Source: Klebsiella quasivariicola
Lineage (GTDB): Bacteria > Pseudomonadota > Gammaproteobacteria > Enterobacterales > Enterobacteriaceae
Direction: 5' to 3'
Assembly (NCBI RefSeq): GCF_002269255.1
Contig: NZ_CP022823.1
Coordinates: 3,472,001 to 3,536,000, forward strand
DNA: 64,000 nucleotides
A program made the position numbers and the translations under genes. A model generated the notes under the pieces. It was given only the letters and a program-made list of their open reading frames with translations. It was not told the origin of the DNA and did no database searches. Below, piece after piece: positions 51,449 through 61,670 of the stretch; the first letter of the stretch is position 1, and each line of letters opens with the position of its first letter.

Positions 51449-52453
51449 TCAGAGATGCGAGACGGGTAAAACCGTCCCGGGTTGCAGGTAATGTTCCCAG
51501 CGCAGCAGGCGCTCGGTGAGCAACAGTTCGCGGTTGACGCCGACGACGTTTAGCAATTGCTCGCGGCAGGTACAGACGTCATGGGCGATCGCCTGCAGCC
51601 GGGGGGCCGGCAGGCTGTGCGCCAGCTGCTCCAGCAGCGGCCAGACGTCCGGGTTACTTACCAGGGCAATCCCCTGCTGTCGTTTTTGCGCATCGACCAG
51701 CAGCGATGCCAGCCAGTGCTGGCGAACTGCCGCCTGTTCATGATTAAGTATCGCCAGCAGCGCCAGCCAGTCACCGCTCGCCAGAGTAGCCGACAGCGCC
51801 TGACACAGCTGCTGTCGCGCCGTCCACTGCGGCACCTGTAGTAGTTCGAGCGCCGCGGCCGGCGCGCCAGCGCACAAACGTAACGCCGTGAGCAACGCCT
51901 CCTGCGGCTGGTTCACTTCCCGCTCCAGCCAGGCCAGCGCATAAGATTCTGCCGGCGGCGCCAGATGGTACAGTCGACAGCGGCTGCGCAGGGTAGTCAG
52001 CAGACGCGCCGGCTCCTCGCAGGCGAGGAAGAACCAGGTATTCTCCGGCGGTTCTTCCAGGGTTTTCAGTAATGCGTTGGCGGCAGCATCGGTCAACAAG
52101 GCGGCATCGCTAATCCAGACCACTTTCGCTCCGCCGAGGCGCGCGCGCTCATAGAGTTTTTCGTTGACACCGCGCACCGCGTCAATACCCAGCGCACTCT
52201 TGCCTTTTTCGGGACTCAGCGAATAGTAATCCGGATGCGTGCCGGCCTGCATCAGCTGGCAGCTGTGGCAGTGACCACAGCTTTTATGCCCTTCGGGCTG
52301 ACGGCACATCAGGAAGCGGCACAGCGCGTAAATTAACGCCTCGCCGCCCATCCCGCTCAGGGACTGTAACAGTAAGGCGTGGTGGCCTCGTCCGGCCTGA
52401 TAGCTACCGACCAGTTGCTCGAACGACGGGCGCAGCCACGGATACCATTTCAT
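51449..52453 (-). CDS. holB: HolB, DNA polymerase III delta-prime subunit
   Basis: A 334-residue clamp-loader subunit, the E. coli length. The zinc module cysteines are visible in FLMCRQPEGHKSCGHCHSCQ. The SRC motif is in TTLRSRCRLYHL. Like other delta-prime proteins it has the AAA+ fold without a working ATP site (GMGGEALIYAL in place of a Walker A). It overlaps the tmk stop by four bases; the start at 52453 gives MKWYPWLRP as in E. coli. Confidence 0.95.
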   Translation of the reverse strand: MKWYPWLRPSFEQLVGSYQAGRGHHALLLQSLSGMGGEALIYALCRFLMCRQPEGHKSCGHCHSCQLMQAGTHPDYYSLSPEKGKSALGIDAVRGVNEKLYERARLGGAKVVWISDAALLTDAAANALLKTLEEPPENTWFFLACEEPARLLTTLRSRCRLYHLAPPAESYALAWLEREVNQPQEALLTALRLCAGAPAAALELLQVPQWTARQQLCQALSATLASGDWLALLAILNHEQAAVRQHWLASLLVDAQKRQQGIALVSNPDVWPLLEQLAHSLPAPRLQAIAHDVCTCREQLLNVVGVNRELLLTERLLRWEHYLQPGTVLPVSHL

Positions 52454-53091
52454 GCTGGTTGCTCCGCCATCCACTGGGCGATCGTGGCGCGAATGTCGCG
52501 AGCGACGGCGTCGAGCGGCTGGGTCGCGTCAACCGTGCGGATCGACGGGTCTGCAGCGGCCAGCTCAAGGTAGCGCGCGCGGGTGCGATTGAAGAAGTTC
52601 ATGGACTCCTGCTCAATGCGATCAAGCTCTCCGCGCGCCCGGGCGCGCTGCAGCCCCACTTCCGGCGTGACGTCGAGGTACAGCGTCAGATTGGGGCGGA
52701 AATTGCCGAGTACCGCGTCGCGCAGCGTCGCCAGCATCGTACGGTCGATTCCCCGGCCGCCGCCCTGATAAGCCTGAGTCGACAGATCGTGACGATCGCC
52801 GATCACCCACTGGCCGCGGGCCAGCGCGGGCTTAATCACGGTCTCCACCAGCTGGACGCGCGCCGCGTAAAACATCAGCACTTCCGCTTTATCATTAATG
52901 ACCTCATCACCCGTGGACTGGATATCCAGCACCAGGCTACGCAGTTTTTCGGCAAGGACAGTGCCCCCCGGCTCGCGGGTAAACACCATATCGTGAATAC
53001 CTGCCGACTGCAGCGTCTCCACCACCAGCTGACGTGCGGTGGTCTTCCCGGCGCCCTCCAGCCCCTCGATGACGATATAGTTACTGCGCAT
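52450..53091 (-). CDS. tmk: Tmk, thymidylate kinase
   Basis: A 213-residue kinase converting dTMP to dTDP. The P-loop GLEGAGKT is at residues 10-17 and the DRHDLSTQAYQGGGR segment holds the substrate loop. An FTREPGGT motif is also present. It overlaps holB by four bases and mltG by eleven, so the string is translationally coupled. Confidence 0.96.
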   Translation of the reverse strand: MRSNYIVIEGLEGAGKTTARQLVVETLQSAGIHDMVFTREPGGTVLAEKLRSLVLDIQSTGDEVINDKAEVLMFYAARVQLVETVIKPALARGQWVIGDRHDLSTQAYQGGGRGIDRTMLATLRDAVLGNFRPNLTLYLDVTPEVGLQRARARGELDRIEQESMNFFNRTRARYLELAAADPSIRTVDATQPLDAVARDIRATIAQWMAEQPA

Positions 53092-54103
53092 TTTTTTCCT
53101 TAAGTACTTTCAGATAGTCCTGCACCGCACGGTTATGACTGACCAGGTTTGTGGTAAACGTATGGCCCCCTTTCCCGTCGGCGACAAAATAGAGGTATGA
53201 CGTTTTCGCCGGATGGGCGGCCGCCTTCAGCGACGCCTCGCCCGGCACTGCGATAGGACCAGGCGGCAGGCCGCTGATGGTATAGGTATTGTATGCGGTC
53301 GGCGTCTCGAGATCCTTACGCGTTAACTTACCAGTATACCCCTCGCCCATCCCGTAAATCACGGTCGGATCGGTCTGTAAGCGCATACCGATGCGCAGGC
53401 GATTGATAAATACCGACGCGACGCGGTCGCGCTCTTCCGCCACCGCGGTCTCTTTCTCAATAATCGAGGCCATGGTCAACAGCTGGTTCTGATCGGCATA
53501 GGGCAGATTGTCCATCCGTCCTTCCCAGATCTTCGCCACTTCGGCGACCATTTTCTGATGCGCGCGCTTGAGGATGGCGATATCGCTGGTATTGGCGGTG
53601 TACATCCAGGTATCCGGCCAGAACCAGCCCTCCACCCAGTCGGCATGCTCAAGACCTAACGCCTTAGCCACCGTCGCATAGCTATCATCATCGAGAGTGT
53701 GCTTCACGTACGGGGCATCGCGCAGTTGGCGCAGGTAGTCGCTAACGCGCATACCTTCGACAAAGCGCAGCGGAAACTGCGCCTCTTTACCGCTGGCCAG
53801 CAGCTGCAGCATCTCGCGCACCGTCATCTGCGGCGTGAAGCGATAGGTCCCGGCTTTGAAGTGAGACAGCTCAGGTTCCACCCGCAGCAGCCACTGGAAA
53901 ACGCGCGGGCGGTTGATCACCTTCTCGCGATAAAGATCCTGGCCCAGCGCCAGACGGCCGGTACCGGGCTCCAGGGTGAAGATGGTCTCTTCTTTAATCA
54001 GCAGCTTGCTGTCCGCCAGCTGGCGTACTTTCCACATGCCTGCCGCCGCGGCGATGCCCAGCACCACCACTAACAGCAGAATAAAACGTAACATTTTCTT
54101 CAT
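53081..54103 (-). CDS. mltG: MltG (YceG), endolytic murein transglycosylase
   Basis: A 340-residue inner-membrane protein, the E. coli length. It has an N-terminal membrane anchor (residues ~5-25) and a YceG catalytic domain, with the catalytic Glu in MASIIEKETAV and the GLPPGPIAVPGEASLKAA motif. It cleaves nascent glycan strands and may set where chains end. The start at 54103 (MKKMLRF) has better support than the ATG six codons earlier. It lies one base after pabC. Confidence 0.95.
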   Translation of the reverse strand: MKKMLRFILLLVVVLGIAAAAGMWKVRQLADSKLLIKEETIFTLEPGTGRLALGQDLYREKVINRPRVFQWLLRVEPELSHFKAGTYRFTPQMTVREMLQLLASGKEAQFPLRFVEGMRVSDYLRQLRDAPYVKHTLDDDSYATVAKALGLEHADWVEGWFWPDTWMYTANTSDIAILKRAHQKMVAEVAKIWEGRMDNLPYADQNQLLTMASIIEKETAVAEERDRVASVFINRLRIGMRLQTDPTVIYGMGEGYTGKLTRKDLETPTAYNTYTISGLPPGPIAVPGEASLKAAAHPAKTSYLYFVADGKGGHTFTTNLVSHNRAVQDYLKVLKEKNAQ

Positions 54104-54104
54104 A

Positions 54105-54914
54105 CTAACCAGACAGCTCACACAAAGGGGCTAAAAAATGGTAAAGCTCGCGCGAGGACCAGACGGTCTCGTCCCAGCGACGAACCGGCACCAGCGGCAT
54201 CAGCGCATTGCAGATCAGCACTTCATCGGCTTCCCGCAATGCTTCAGGACGCGCTGTCACTTCGACAACGCGAAACGTCGATGGTGCCAGCTGCGCGATA
54301 CAGCGCTGGCGCATAATACCGTTGACCCCGGCGTAATCGAGTCGCGGAGTAAACACAACCTGTCCCTGACGCCAGAATAAATTCGCGGCACAGCATTCCG
54401 TAAGCCACCCGTCACTGTCAAGAACCAGCGCCTCATCGGCGTCCGTCTGTTCAAGATGAGAGCGGATCAGCACCTGCTCAAGGCGATTAAGATGCTTCAG
54501 CCCAGCCAGCCAGGGGTTGCGGCCCAGAGGCACCGGGCTCTGGGTCAGGGTAATACCCTCTTCCCGCCAGCGCGCATAATGTGCCGGGAACGGAGAGACG
54601 CTGAGAATACGCGTCGGCGACAGGCAGCCTGCCGTGCTGTATCCCCTCCCCCCGACGCCGCGAGTGAGGGTCACTTTCAACACACCCTGCGCATGCGGCC
54701 GCGCCAGACGCTGCATCTCATCGCTCAACGTCAGCCAGTCATCAAACGGGATGCGTAATTTTTCGCAGGTCGTCTGCAAACGCTGCAGATGGGCATCCAG
54801 TAGCACAACCAGCCCGTGCTGGATGCGGGCGGTGGTAAAACAGCCGTCGCCAAACTGGGTGGCGCGATCGTTCGCCGCCAGCGTGTCCTGTTCAACGCCA
54901 TTTATCAACAACAT
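54105..54914 (-). CDS. pabC: PabC, 4-amino-4-deoxychorismate lyase
   Basis: A 269-residue PLP-dependent class IV enzyme, the E. coli length. It converts aminodeoxychorismate to p-aminobenzoate and pyruvate for folate synthesis. The PLP lysine is in LAGLKHLNRLEQVL. RATQFGDGCFTT and VLKVTLTRGVGGRGYS are other family segments. The start at 54914 is preceded by AAGGAG; the frame is open 29 codons further but without support. A terminator separates it from fabF upstream. Confidence 0.95.
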   Translation of the reverse strand: MLLINGVEQDTLAANDRATQFGDGCFTTARIQHGLVVLLDAHLQRLQTTCEKLRIPFDDWLTLSDEMQRLARPHAQGVLKVTLTRGVGGRGYSTAGCLSPTRILSVSPFPAHYARWREEGITLTQSPVPLGRNPWLAGLKHLNRLEQVLIRSHLEQTDADEALVLDSDGWLTECCAANLFWRQGQVVFTPRLDYAGVNGIMRQRCIAQLAPSTFRVVEVTARPEALREADEVLICNALMPLVPVRRWDETVWSSRELYHFLAPLCELSG

Positions 54915-54984
54915 AAAGGACTCCTTTTCACTGGTCAGTGAGTGTCTCAGGACCCAGGGCAGAGGACAAGCGGAGAAAACTGAA

Positions 54985-55012
54985 TAAAAAAGGCCCGACA
55001 AACGGGCCTTTT
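54985..55012 (-). terminator. Terminator between fabF and pabC
   Basis: A 10-bp stem AAAAGGCCCG/CGGGCCTTTT with a 5-base loop. On the minus strand it continues into six T. It is 28 bases after the fabF stop and suggests that pabC onward depends partly on read-through or a separate promoter. Confidence 0.88.
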
Positions 55013-55039
55013 GTTAAAGCAGTACCGGGGCAAGCCCTG

Positions 55040-56281
<1,242 letters not shown>

Positions 56282-56328
56282 GTTTGTCCTCCAGGGAGGG
56301 AAAATAGATTCTTGTGGGACAAAAAAAA

Positions 56329-56359
56329 GATAAAACTCAGGCGGTCGAATGACCGCCTG
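56329..56359 (-). terminator. Terminator/attenuator between acpP and fabF
   Basis: A 9-bp stem CAGGCGGTC/GACCGCCTG with a 4-base loop. On the minus strand it is followed by AGTTTTATC and then a run of eight T. It is 11 bases after the acpP stop and would allow acpP to be made in excess over fabF. Confidence 0.78.
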
Positions 56360-56370
56360 GAGATGTTCAC

Positions 56371-56607
56371 TTACGCCTGGTGGCCGTTGATGTAATCAAT
56401 GGCAGCCTGAACGGTGGTGATTTTCTCAGCTTCTTCGTCCGGAATCTCAGTATCAAACTCTTCTTCCAGAGCCATTACCAGCTCAACGGTGTCAAGAGAA
56501 TCAGCGCCCAGGTCTTCAACGAAGGAAGCATTGTTGGTAACTTCTTCCTGCTTAACGCCCAGCTGCTCGCCGATAATTTTCTTAACGCGTTCTTCGATAG
56601 TGCTCAT
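56371..56607 (-). CDS. acpP: AcpP, acyl carrier protein
   Basis: A 78-residue acidic protein. The 4'-phosphopantetheine attachment serine is S37 (counting Met) in [12 protein letters not shown]. It carries growing acyl chains in fatty-acid synthesis and also supplies lipid A and other pathways. A 210-base gap separates it from fabG, which likely holds its own promoter. Confidence 0.98.
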
Positions 56608-56817
56608 ACTCTTAAATTTCCTATCAAAACTCGCTTTCGCGATGGTTTTCGTAGTGTATAAAATGTTGAAAAATTTGCAACTAAATCCCGGCAGGTCTTA
56701 CCACGATTTTGCGCTATTTTGAGGCCGTTTGCCCTAAGAACGCAAATCTTTTCGCACAAAACCGCACATGAAACCGTGCGAGGTGCGCGGTTCCTGAACG
56801 TTTTGCACAAATCTCGG

Positions 56818-57552
56818 TCAGACCATGTACATTCCGCCGTTAACGTGCAGCGTTTCACCAGTGATGTAACTTGCTTCGTCAGAGGCTAAAAATGCAACCG
56901 CGCTGGCGATTTCATTTGGGGTGCCAAGGCGCCCCGCAGGAACTGCCGCCAGCGTACCCGCACGCTGCTCATCGGTCAGCGCACGCGTCATGTCCGTTTC
57001 AATAAAGCCCGGAGCAACAACGTTTACAGTAATACCGCGGGACGCAACTTCACGTGCCAGTGATTTACTGAAGCCGATCAGACCCGCTTTCGCCGCAGCG
57101 TAGTTAGCCTGACCCGCATTTCCCATGGTACCAACCACAGAACCGATAGTGATAATACGTCCATGACGCTTTTTCATCATAGCGCGCATTACCGCTTTTG
57201 ACAGACGGAAAACCGATGACAGGTTGGTTTCGATAATATCGTTCCACTCGTCATCTTTCATGCGCATTAACAGGTTGTCACGAGTGATCCCGGCATTATT
57301 CACCAGGATATCAACTTCGCCAAACTCTGCGCGAACATTTTCCAGAACAGATTCAATAGATGCCGGGTCGGTCACATTCAACATCAGACCTTTACCGTTG
57401 GCGCCTAAATAGTCGCTGATGGCCTGCGCGCCGCTTTCGCTGGTCGCAGTACCGATAACTTTCGCGCCGCGGGCGGCGAGCGTTTCAGCGATTGCACGGC
57501 CAATACCGCGGCTTGCACCGGTAACCAGCGCGATTTTTCCTTCAAAACTCAT
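56818..57552 (-). CDS. fabG: FabG, 3-oxoacyl-ACP reductase
   Basis: A 244-residue short-chain dehydrogenase, the E. coli length. The NADPH motif TGASRGIG is at residues 12-19, NNAG follows, and the catalytic Ser/Tyr/Lys are in IGSVVGTMGNAGQANYAAAK. It reduces beta-ketoacyl-ACP in each elongation round. It starts 12 bases after the fabD stop. Confidence 0.98.
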   Translation of the reverse strand: MSFEGKIALVTGASRGIGRAIAETLAARGAKVIGTATSESGAQAISDYLGANGKGLMLNVTDPASIESVLENVRAEFGEVDILVNNAGITRDNLLMRMKDDEWNDIIETNLSSVFRLSKAVMRAMMKKRHGRIITIGSVVGTMGNAGQANYAAAKAGLIGFSKSLAREVASRGITVNVVAPGFIETDMTRALTDEQRAGTLAAVPAGRLGTPNEIASAVAFLASDEASYITGETLHVNGGMYMV

Positions 57553-57564
57553 GGTTTTCCTCTT

Positions 57565-58494
57565 TTATTGCTCAAGCGCCGCAGACATCGCCGCCGGCTC
57601 GTTAAGCGCGGAAGCGGTCAGGGTGTCAACAATACGTTTGGTCAGGCCGGTGAGGACTTTACCCGGGCCAACCTCATACAGGTGCGTTACGCCCTCGGCA
57701 GCCATCAACTCAACGGTTTTAGTCCATTGAACCGGGCTGTACAGCTGGCGCACCAGCGCGTCGCGAATGGCGTCGGGCGCGGTTTCGCACTTCACGTCGA
57801 CGTTATTCACGACAGGAATCGTCGGCGCGTTGAAGGTGATTTTCTGCAGCTCTACCGCCAGTTTTTCTGCGGCTGGCTTCATCAGCGCGCAGTGGGACGG
57901 CACGCTCACCGGCAGCGGCAGTGCGCGCTTGGCACCAGCGGCTTTACAGGCAGCACCCGCACGTTCAACGGCCTCTTTGTGCCCGGCGATAACCACCTGG
58001 CCAGGCGAATTGTAGTTCACCGGAGAAACGACCTGCCCTTCGGCAGACTCTTCACAGGCTTTGGCGATAGAAGCGTCGTCCAGACCGATAATCGCGGACA
58101 TGGCGCCGGTACCTTCCGGTACGGCCTCCTGCATGAATTTCCCGCGCAGTTCAACCAGGCGAACGGCATCAGCGAAATCGATAACGCCTGCGCAAACCAG
58201 CGCGGAGTATTCGCCGAGGCTGTGCCCCGCCAGCAGCGCCGGCGCTTTGCCGCCCTGCTGCTGCCAGACACGATACAGCGCCACAGAGGCGGTCAGCAGC
58301 GCCGGCTGGGTCTGCCAGGTTTTATTCAGCTCTTCTGCCGGCCCCTGCTGAACCAGCGCCCACAGATCGTAACCCAACGCTGCGGAAGCTTCACCGAAGG
58401 TCTCTTCAATCACCGGCCAGGTCGCCGCCATATCGGCCAGCATACCTACGGCCTGAGAACCCTGTCCCGGGAACACAAAAGCAAATTGCGTCAT
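57565..58494 (-). CDS. fabD: FabD, malonyl-CoA:ACP transacylase
   Basis: A 309-residue enzyme. The active serine is S92 in GHSLGEYSAL and the catalytic His is in VPSHCALM. FPGQGSQAVGM is at the N-terminus. It loads malonyl groups onto AcpP. It lies 15 bases after fabH in the fab cluster. Confidence 0.97.
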   Translation of the reverse strand: MTQFAFVFPGQGSQAVGMLADMAATWPVIEETFGEASAALGYDLWALVQQGPAEELNKTWQTQPALLTASVALYRVWQQQGGKAPALLAGHSLGEYSALVCAGVIDFADAVRLVELRGKFMQEAVPEGTGAMSAIIGLDDASIAKACEESAEGQVVSPVNYNSPGQVVIAGHKEAVERAGAACKAAGAKRALPLPVSVPSHCALMKPAAEKLAVELQKITFNAPTIPVVNNVDVKCETAPDAIRDALVRQLYSPVQWTKTVELMAAEGVTHLYEVGPGKVLTGLTKRIVDTLTASALNEPAAMSAALEQ

Positions 58495-58509
58495 GTTTAA
58501 ATCCTTATA

Positions 58510-59463
58510 CTAAAAACGAACCAGCGCGGAACCCCAGGTGAAACCACCACCAAAGGCTTCCAGCAGAATCAGTTGACCACGTTGAATACGGCCATCGCGA
58601 ACGGCCTCATCCAGCGCGCAAGGAACTGACGCCGCGGAGGTGTTACCGTGACGGTCAAGCGTCACGACGACGTTATCCATCGACATGCCCAGTTTTTTCG
58701 CTGTCGCACTGATGATCCGCAGGTTTGCCTGATGCGGTACCAGCCAGTCCAGCGCCGAACGCTCAAGATTATTCGCCGCCAGCGTCTCATCAACAATGTG
58801 CGCCAGCTCGGTGACCGCCACTTTGAACACTTCGTTGCCGGCCATCGTCAGATAGATCGGATTTTCCGGTTCGACGCGATCGGCGTTCGGCAGGGTCAGC
58901 AGTTCGCCATAGCTGCCGTCGGCATGCAGATGCGTTGAAATAATTCCCGGCTCTTCGGAGGCGCCCAGCACCACTGCACCCGCGCCGTCGCCGAAAATAA
59001 TAATCGTGCCGCGATCGCTTGGATCGCAGGTACGCGCCAGCACATCGGCGCCGACAACCAACGCATAATCAACCGCGCCGTTTTTCACGTACTGATCGGC
59101 CACGCTCAGCGCGTAAGTGAAACCCGCACAGGCGGCGGCGACATCAAACGCCGGGCAACCTTTAACGCCCAGCATTGACTGGATCTGGCATGCCGAACTC
59201 GGAAACGCGTGCGTGCCGGAGGTGGTCGCAACAATAATCAGACCAATTTGCTCCGCGGACACGCCCGCCATCGCCAGCGCCTGCTTTGCGGCTTCAAAGC
59301 CCATCGTAGCAACTGTTTCATGCGCTGCGGCAATACGACGCTCACGGATACCTGTGCGGGTGACAATCCACTCGTCAGAGGTCTCTACCATATTTTCCAG
59401 GTCGGCGTTTGTACGCACTTGCTCGGGCAGATAGCTGCCGGTACCAATAATCTTCGTATACAT
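58510..59463 (-). CDS. fabH: FabH, beta-ketoacyl-ACP synthase III
   Basis: A 317-residue initiation condensing enzyme that joins acetyl-CoA with malonyl-ACP. The catalytic Cys is C112 in VAAACAGFTYAL. The His is in WLVPHQANLRI and the Asn in HGNTSAASVPCAL. It lies 53 bases after plsX on the same strand. Confidence 0.97.
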   Translation of the reverse strand: MYTKIIGTGSYLPEQVRTNADLENMVETSDEWIVTRTGIRERRIAAAHETVATMGFEAAKQALAMAGVSAEQIGLIIVATTSGTHAFPSSACQIQSMLGVKGCPAFDVAAACAGFTYALSVADQYVKNGAVDYALVVGADVLARTCDPSDRGTIIIFGDGAGAVVLGASEEPGIISTHLHADGSYGELLTLPNADRVEPENPIYLTMAGNEVFKVAVTELAHIVDETLAANNLERSALDWLVPHQANLRIISATAKKLGMSMDNVVVTLDRHGNTSAASVPCALDEAVRDGRIQRGQLILLEAFGGGFTWGSALVRF

Positions 59464-59516
59464 GTACGCTCAGTCACTCTTGGGTGATATACCCGCCTCG
59501 TTCAACTTGCCGGGCG

Positions 59517-60614
59517 TCAATGGTGGCCATTCGTCCCGCTTTGCTGTCGGGCGTTCAGGTCACTGTCGCTTTCCGGCAGCTCGAAACCAGCTGGGTATAA
59601 AGATTCCAGGCGCGCGGCGATCCGTTGAGGAATTTGCCGCTGCACCGCCTGCACTGCCTGCTCTATCGCGACGCTAAAGGCGCGTTGATTGGCAGCACCA
59701 TGACTCTTGATCACGGAACCGCGCAATCCTAACAGACAGGCGCCATTATACTGGTCGGGGTTGAGGTGACTGAATCGCCTCGCCAGGCTTTTTTGTAACC
59801 AACGTTTTAGTAACAGCAGCCACCACGACCGTTTTTTGCCCTCTCCCTGAGATTTCAGCAGCGAAAGGAACATTCTGACAACACCTTCCATGGTTTTTAA
59901 TGTGACATTGCCCGTGAATCCATCACAAACCAGCACATCGGTTTTTCCGGTCAACAATTCATTGGCTTCAAGATAGCCGATGTAGTTGAGGGAAGGCAGC
60001 GTTTTGAGCACTGCGGCAGCATCGCGAATGCTGCTGAGACCTTTCATCTCTTCTTCGCCAATATTCAGCAAGGCGACACGGGGGCTGGCTATGCCGAGCA
60101 CTTCTTCCGCCAGCACCGCGCCCATCACGGCAAACTGCACCAACATCGTGCTGTCGCAATCGACGTTGGCGCCGAGATCCAACACCACGGTTTTGCCCTT
60201 CTGCTGGTGAGGCAGGACCGTCACCAGCGCCGGACGCTCAATACCTTCTATCGGCTTGAGCAGCAGCTTCGCCAGGCCCATCAGCGCGCCGGTGTTACCG
60301 GCGCTGACGCAGGCTTGCGCCCGCCCTTCTTTCACAAGCTCCAGCGCCACGCGCATTGAGCTTCCGCGACTACTGCGGATAGCCTGTGCGGGTCGCGCAT
60401 CACTGGCAATAACTGACTGCGCAGGAATAACCTGCAGACGCGAACGTTGTTCGAAGTCAGCTTTGGCGAGTAATGGCGTGATGGCGTCGGGATCGCCGAC
60501 TAAAAGAAGTGTGAGTTGCGAATTAGAGTTCAGTGCCTGCAGTGCTGCAGGCACTGTCACGGATGGGCCAAAATCGCCCCCCATGACATCTAACGCCAGG
60601 GTTAGACGTGTCAA
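59517..60614 (-). CDS. plsX: PlsX, phosphate acyltransferase
   Basis: A ~365-residue enzyme that makes acyl-phosphate from acyl-ACP for phospholipid synthesis. Conserved segments are ALDVMGGDFGPS, CVSAGNTGALMG, VVLDLGANVDCD and VCDGFTGNV. The E. coli protein starts at a TTG giving (M)TRLTLALDVMGG; the same TTG is at 60612-60614. The frame stays open to an ATG at 60677 or 60680 (MKLSEDSPGNWG), so a longer product is possible. The C-terminus (SDSDLNARQQSGTNGHH) differs from E. coli. Confidence 0.92.
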   Translation of the reverse strand: MTRLTLALDVMGGDFGPSVTVPAALQALNSNSQLTLLLVGDPDAITPLLAKADFEQRSRLQVIPAQSVIASDARPAQAIRSSRGSSMRVALELVKEGRAQACVSAGNTGALMGLAKLLLKPIEGIERPALVTVLPHQQKGKTVVLDLGANVDCDSTMLVQFAVMGAVLAEEVLGIASPRVALLNIGEEEMKGLSSIRDAAAVLKTLPSLNYIGYLEANELLTGKTDVLVCDGFTGNVTLKTMEGVVRMFLSLLKSQGEGKKRSWWLLLLKRWLQKSLARRFSHLNPDQYNGACLLGLRGSVIKSHGAANQRAFSVAIEQAVQAVQRQIPQRIAARLESLYPAGFELPESDSDLNARQQSGTNGHH

Positions 60615-60817
60615 GGTATCGTCGCTGCCCGGTTCGGTGATTCCCCAGTTACCCGGGGAGTCCTCACTAAGCTTCATCACGCTGGCACCCGCGAATGTTC
60701 ACGCTGCAGACGCAACAATTCGGGCATTGATGCCCCTGATGACCGGATTAACCGAATCTCCAGGGACGCACACGCCCGTCATGGCCTGCAACGGGAAATC
60801 CTGCGAGTATCGCGTGA

Positions 60818-60991
60818 TTACTTAGCGATAACCTTGCGACCGCGGTAGAAACCGTCGGCAGTGATGTGGTGACGCAGGTGTTTCTCACCAGAAGTTTTGT
60901 CTACAGACAGGCTGGTGACTGCGGTCAGCGCGTCATGGGAACGACGCATGCCACGTTTGGAACGGGTTGGTTTATTCTGTTGTACGGCCAT
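60818..60991 (-). CDS. rpmF: RpmF, 50S ribosomal protein L32
   Basis: A 57-residue basic protein matching E. coli L32 nearly residue for residue, from MAVQQNKPTRSKRGMRRSHD to YRGRKVIAK. It lies 16 bases downstream of yceD on the same strand and upstream of plsX, the conserved yceD-rpmF-plsX order that links ribosome and lipid synthesis genes. It is short and easily missed. Confidence 0.97.
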   Translation of the reverse strand: MAVQQNKPTRSKRGMRRSHDALTAVTSLSVDKTSGEKHLRHHITADGFYRGRKVIAK

Positions 60992-61007
60992 GGACCTTAC
61001 TCCTCAA

Positions 61008-61529
61008 TTACTTACGCTTTAAGCTGGCTAATACGGCAAATGGGTTTGGTTTTTGTGCCTCTTCAGGCAGTTCGCCAAAGACCATGTCCGCGTCGGACAC
61101 TTCACAGTGTTCAGAATCATGCACCGGAACTACGGGCAGGGAGAGGATAATTTCATCCTCGACCATTGCCTGCAGGTCGATTTCACCGAATTCGTTAACC
61201 TCAATCGGCTCATACGCTTCCGGTAGTGCTTCGGCCTGTTCGTCATTTCTGACGGGGCTAAAACAATACGTGGTGTGGACGTGATGAGTGAACGGTTTCC
61301 CGCAACGCTGGCATTCGAGGGTTACCGTCACCTTTGCATCGCCAGTGATGACGGCGAGACGCTGGTTATCGATAGCGAACGACATGCTGCATTCCACATC
61401 GCTGTCCACGCTGACTACAGAATCGGCTACACGTTCAACCTGATCGCCGGCATAGATGCCTTCGTAATCAAGGCGTTTTTGAGCCGTGCGGACCGGATCA
61501 AGAGTCAGGGGTAATTTTACCTTTTGCAT
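61008..61529 (-). CDS. yceD: YceD, DUF177 protein (23S rRNA accumulation protein family)
   Basis: A 173-residue DUF177 protein, start MQKVKLPLTLDPVRTAQKRL. A CxxC pair is visible in LECQRCGKPF. The tail LPEEAQKPNPFAVLASLKRK is typical. Family members are linked to 23S rRNA accumulation, but the mechanism is unclear. It is the first gene of the yceD-rpmF-plsX-fab string and is divergent from yceF. Confidence 0.92.
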   Translation of the reverse strand: MQKVKLPLTLDPVRTAQKRLDYEGIYAGDQVERVADSVVSVDSDVECSMSFAIDNQRLAVITGDAKVTVTLECQRCGKPFTHHVHTTYCFSPVRNDEQAEALPEAYEPIEVNEFGEIDLQAMVEDEIILSLPVVPVHDSEHCEVSDADMVFGELPEEAQKPNPFAVLASLKRK

Positions 61530-61570
61530 AGGGCGCGCATATTAACTTTGTAATGTCATAGAGTCAAAGA

Positions 61571-61595
61571 AAAAGGCAGCCTCAGGTTGCCTTTT
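61571..61595. other. Terminator-like hairpin between divergent yceD and yceF
   Basis: AAAAGGCAGCC and GGTTGCCTTTT form an 11-bp stem (one G-T pair) with a 3-base loop. It has terminator form on both strands, with T-runs CTTTT (plus) and CTTTTTC (minus). It lies upstream of both genes, where no transcript from an annotated gene should end. Confidence 0.6.
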
Positions 61596-61670
61596 GCCAT
61601 TTATTCGCACACATTGCGGCGCATAGTTTAAGATGATGCTCTGCGAAGCGCTATATGTGGATGAAAAAAT

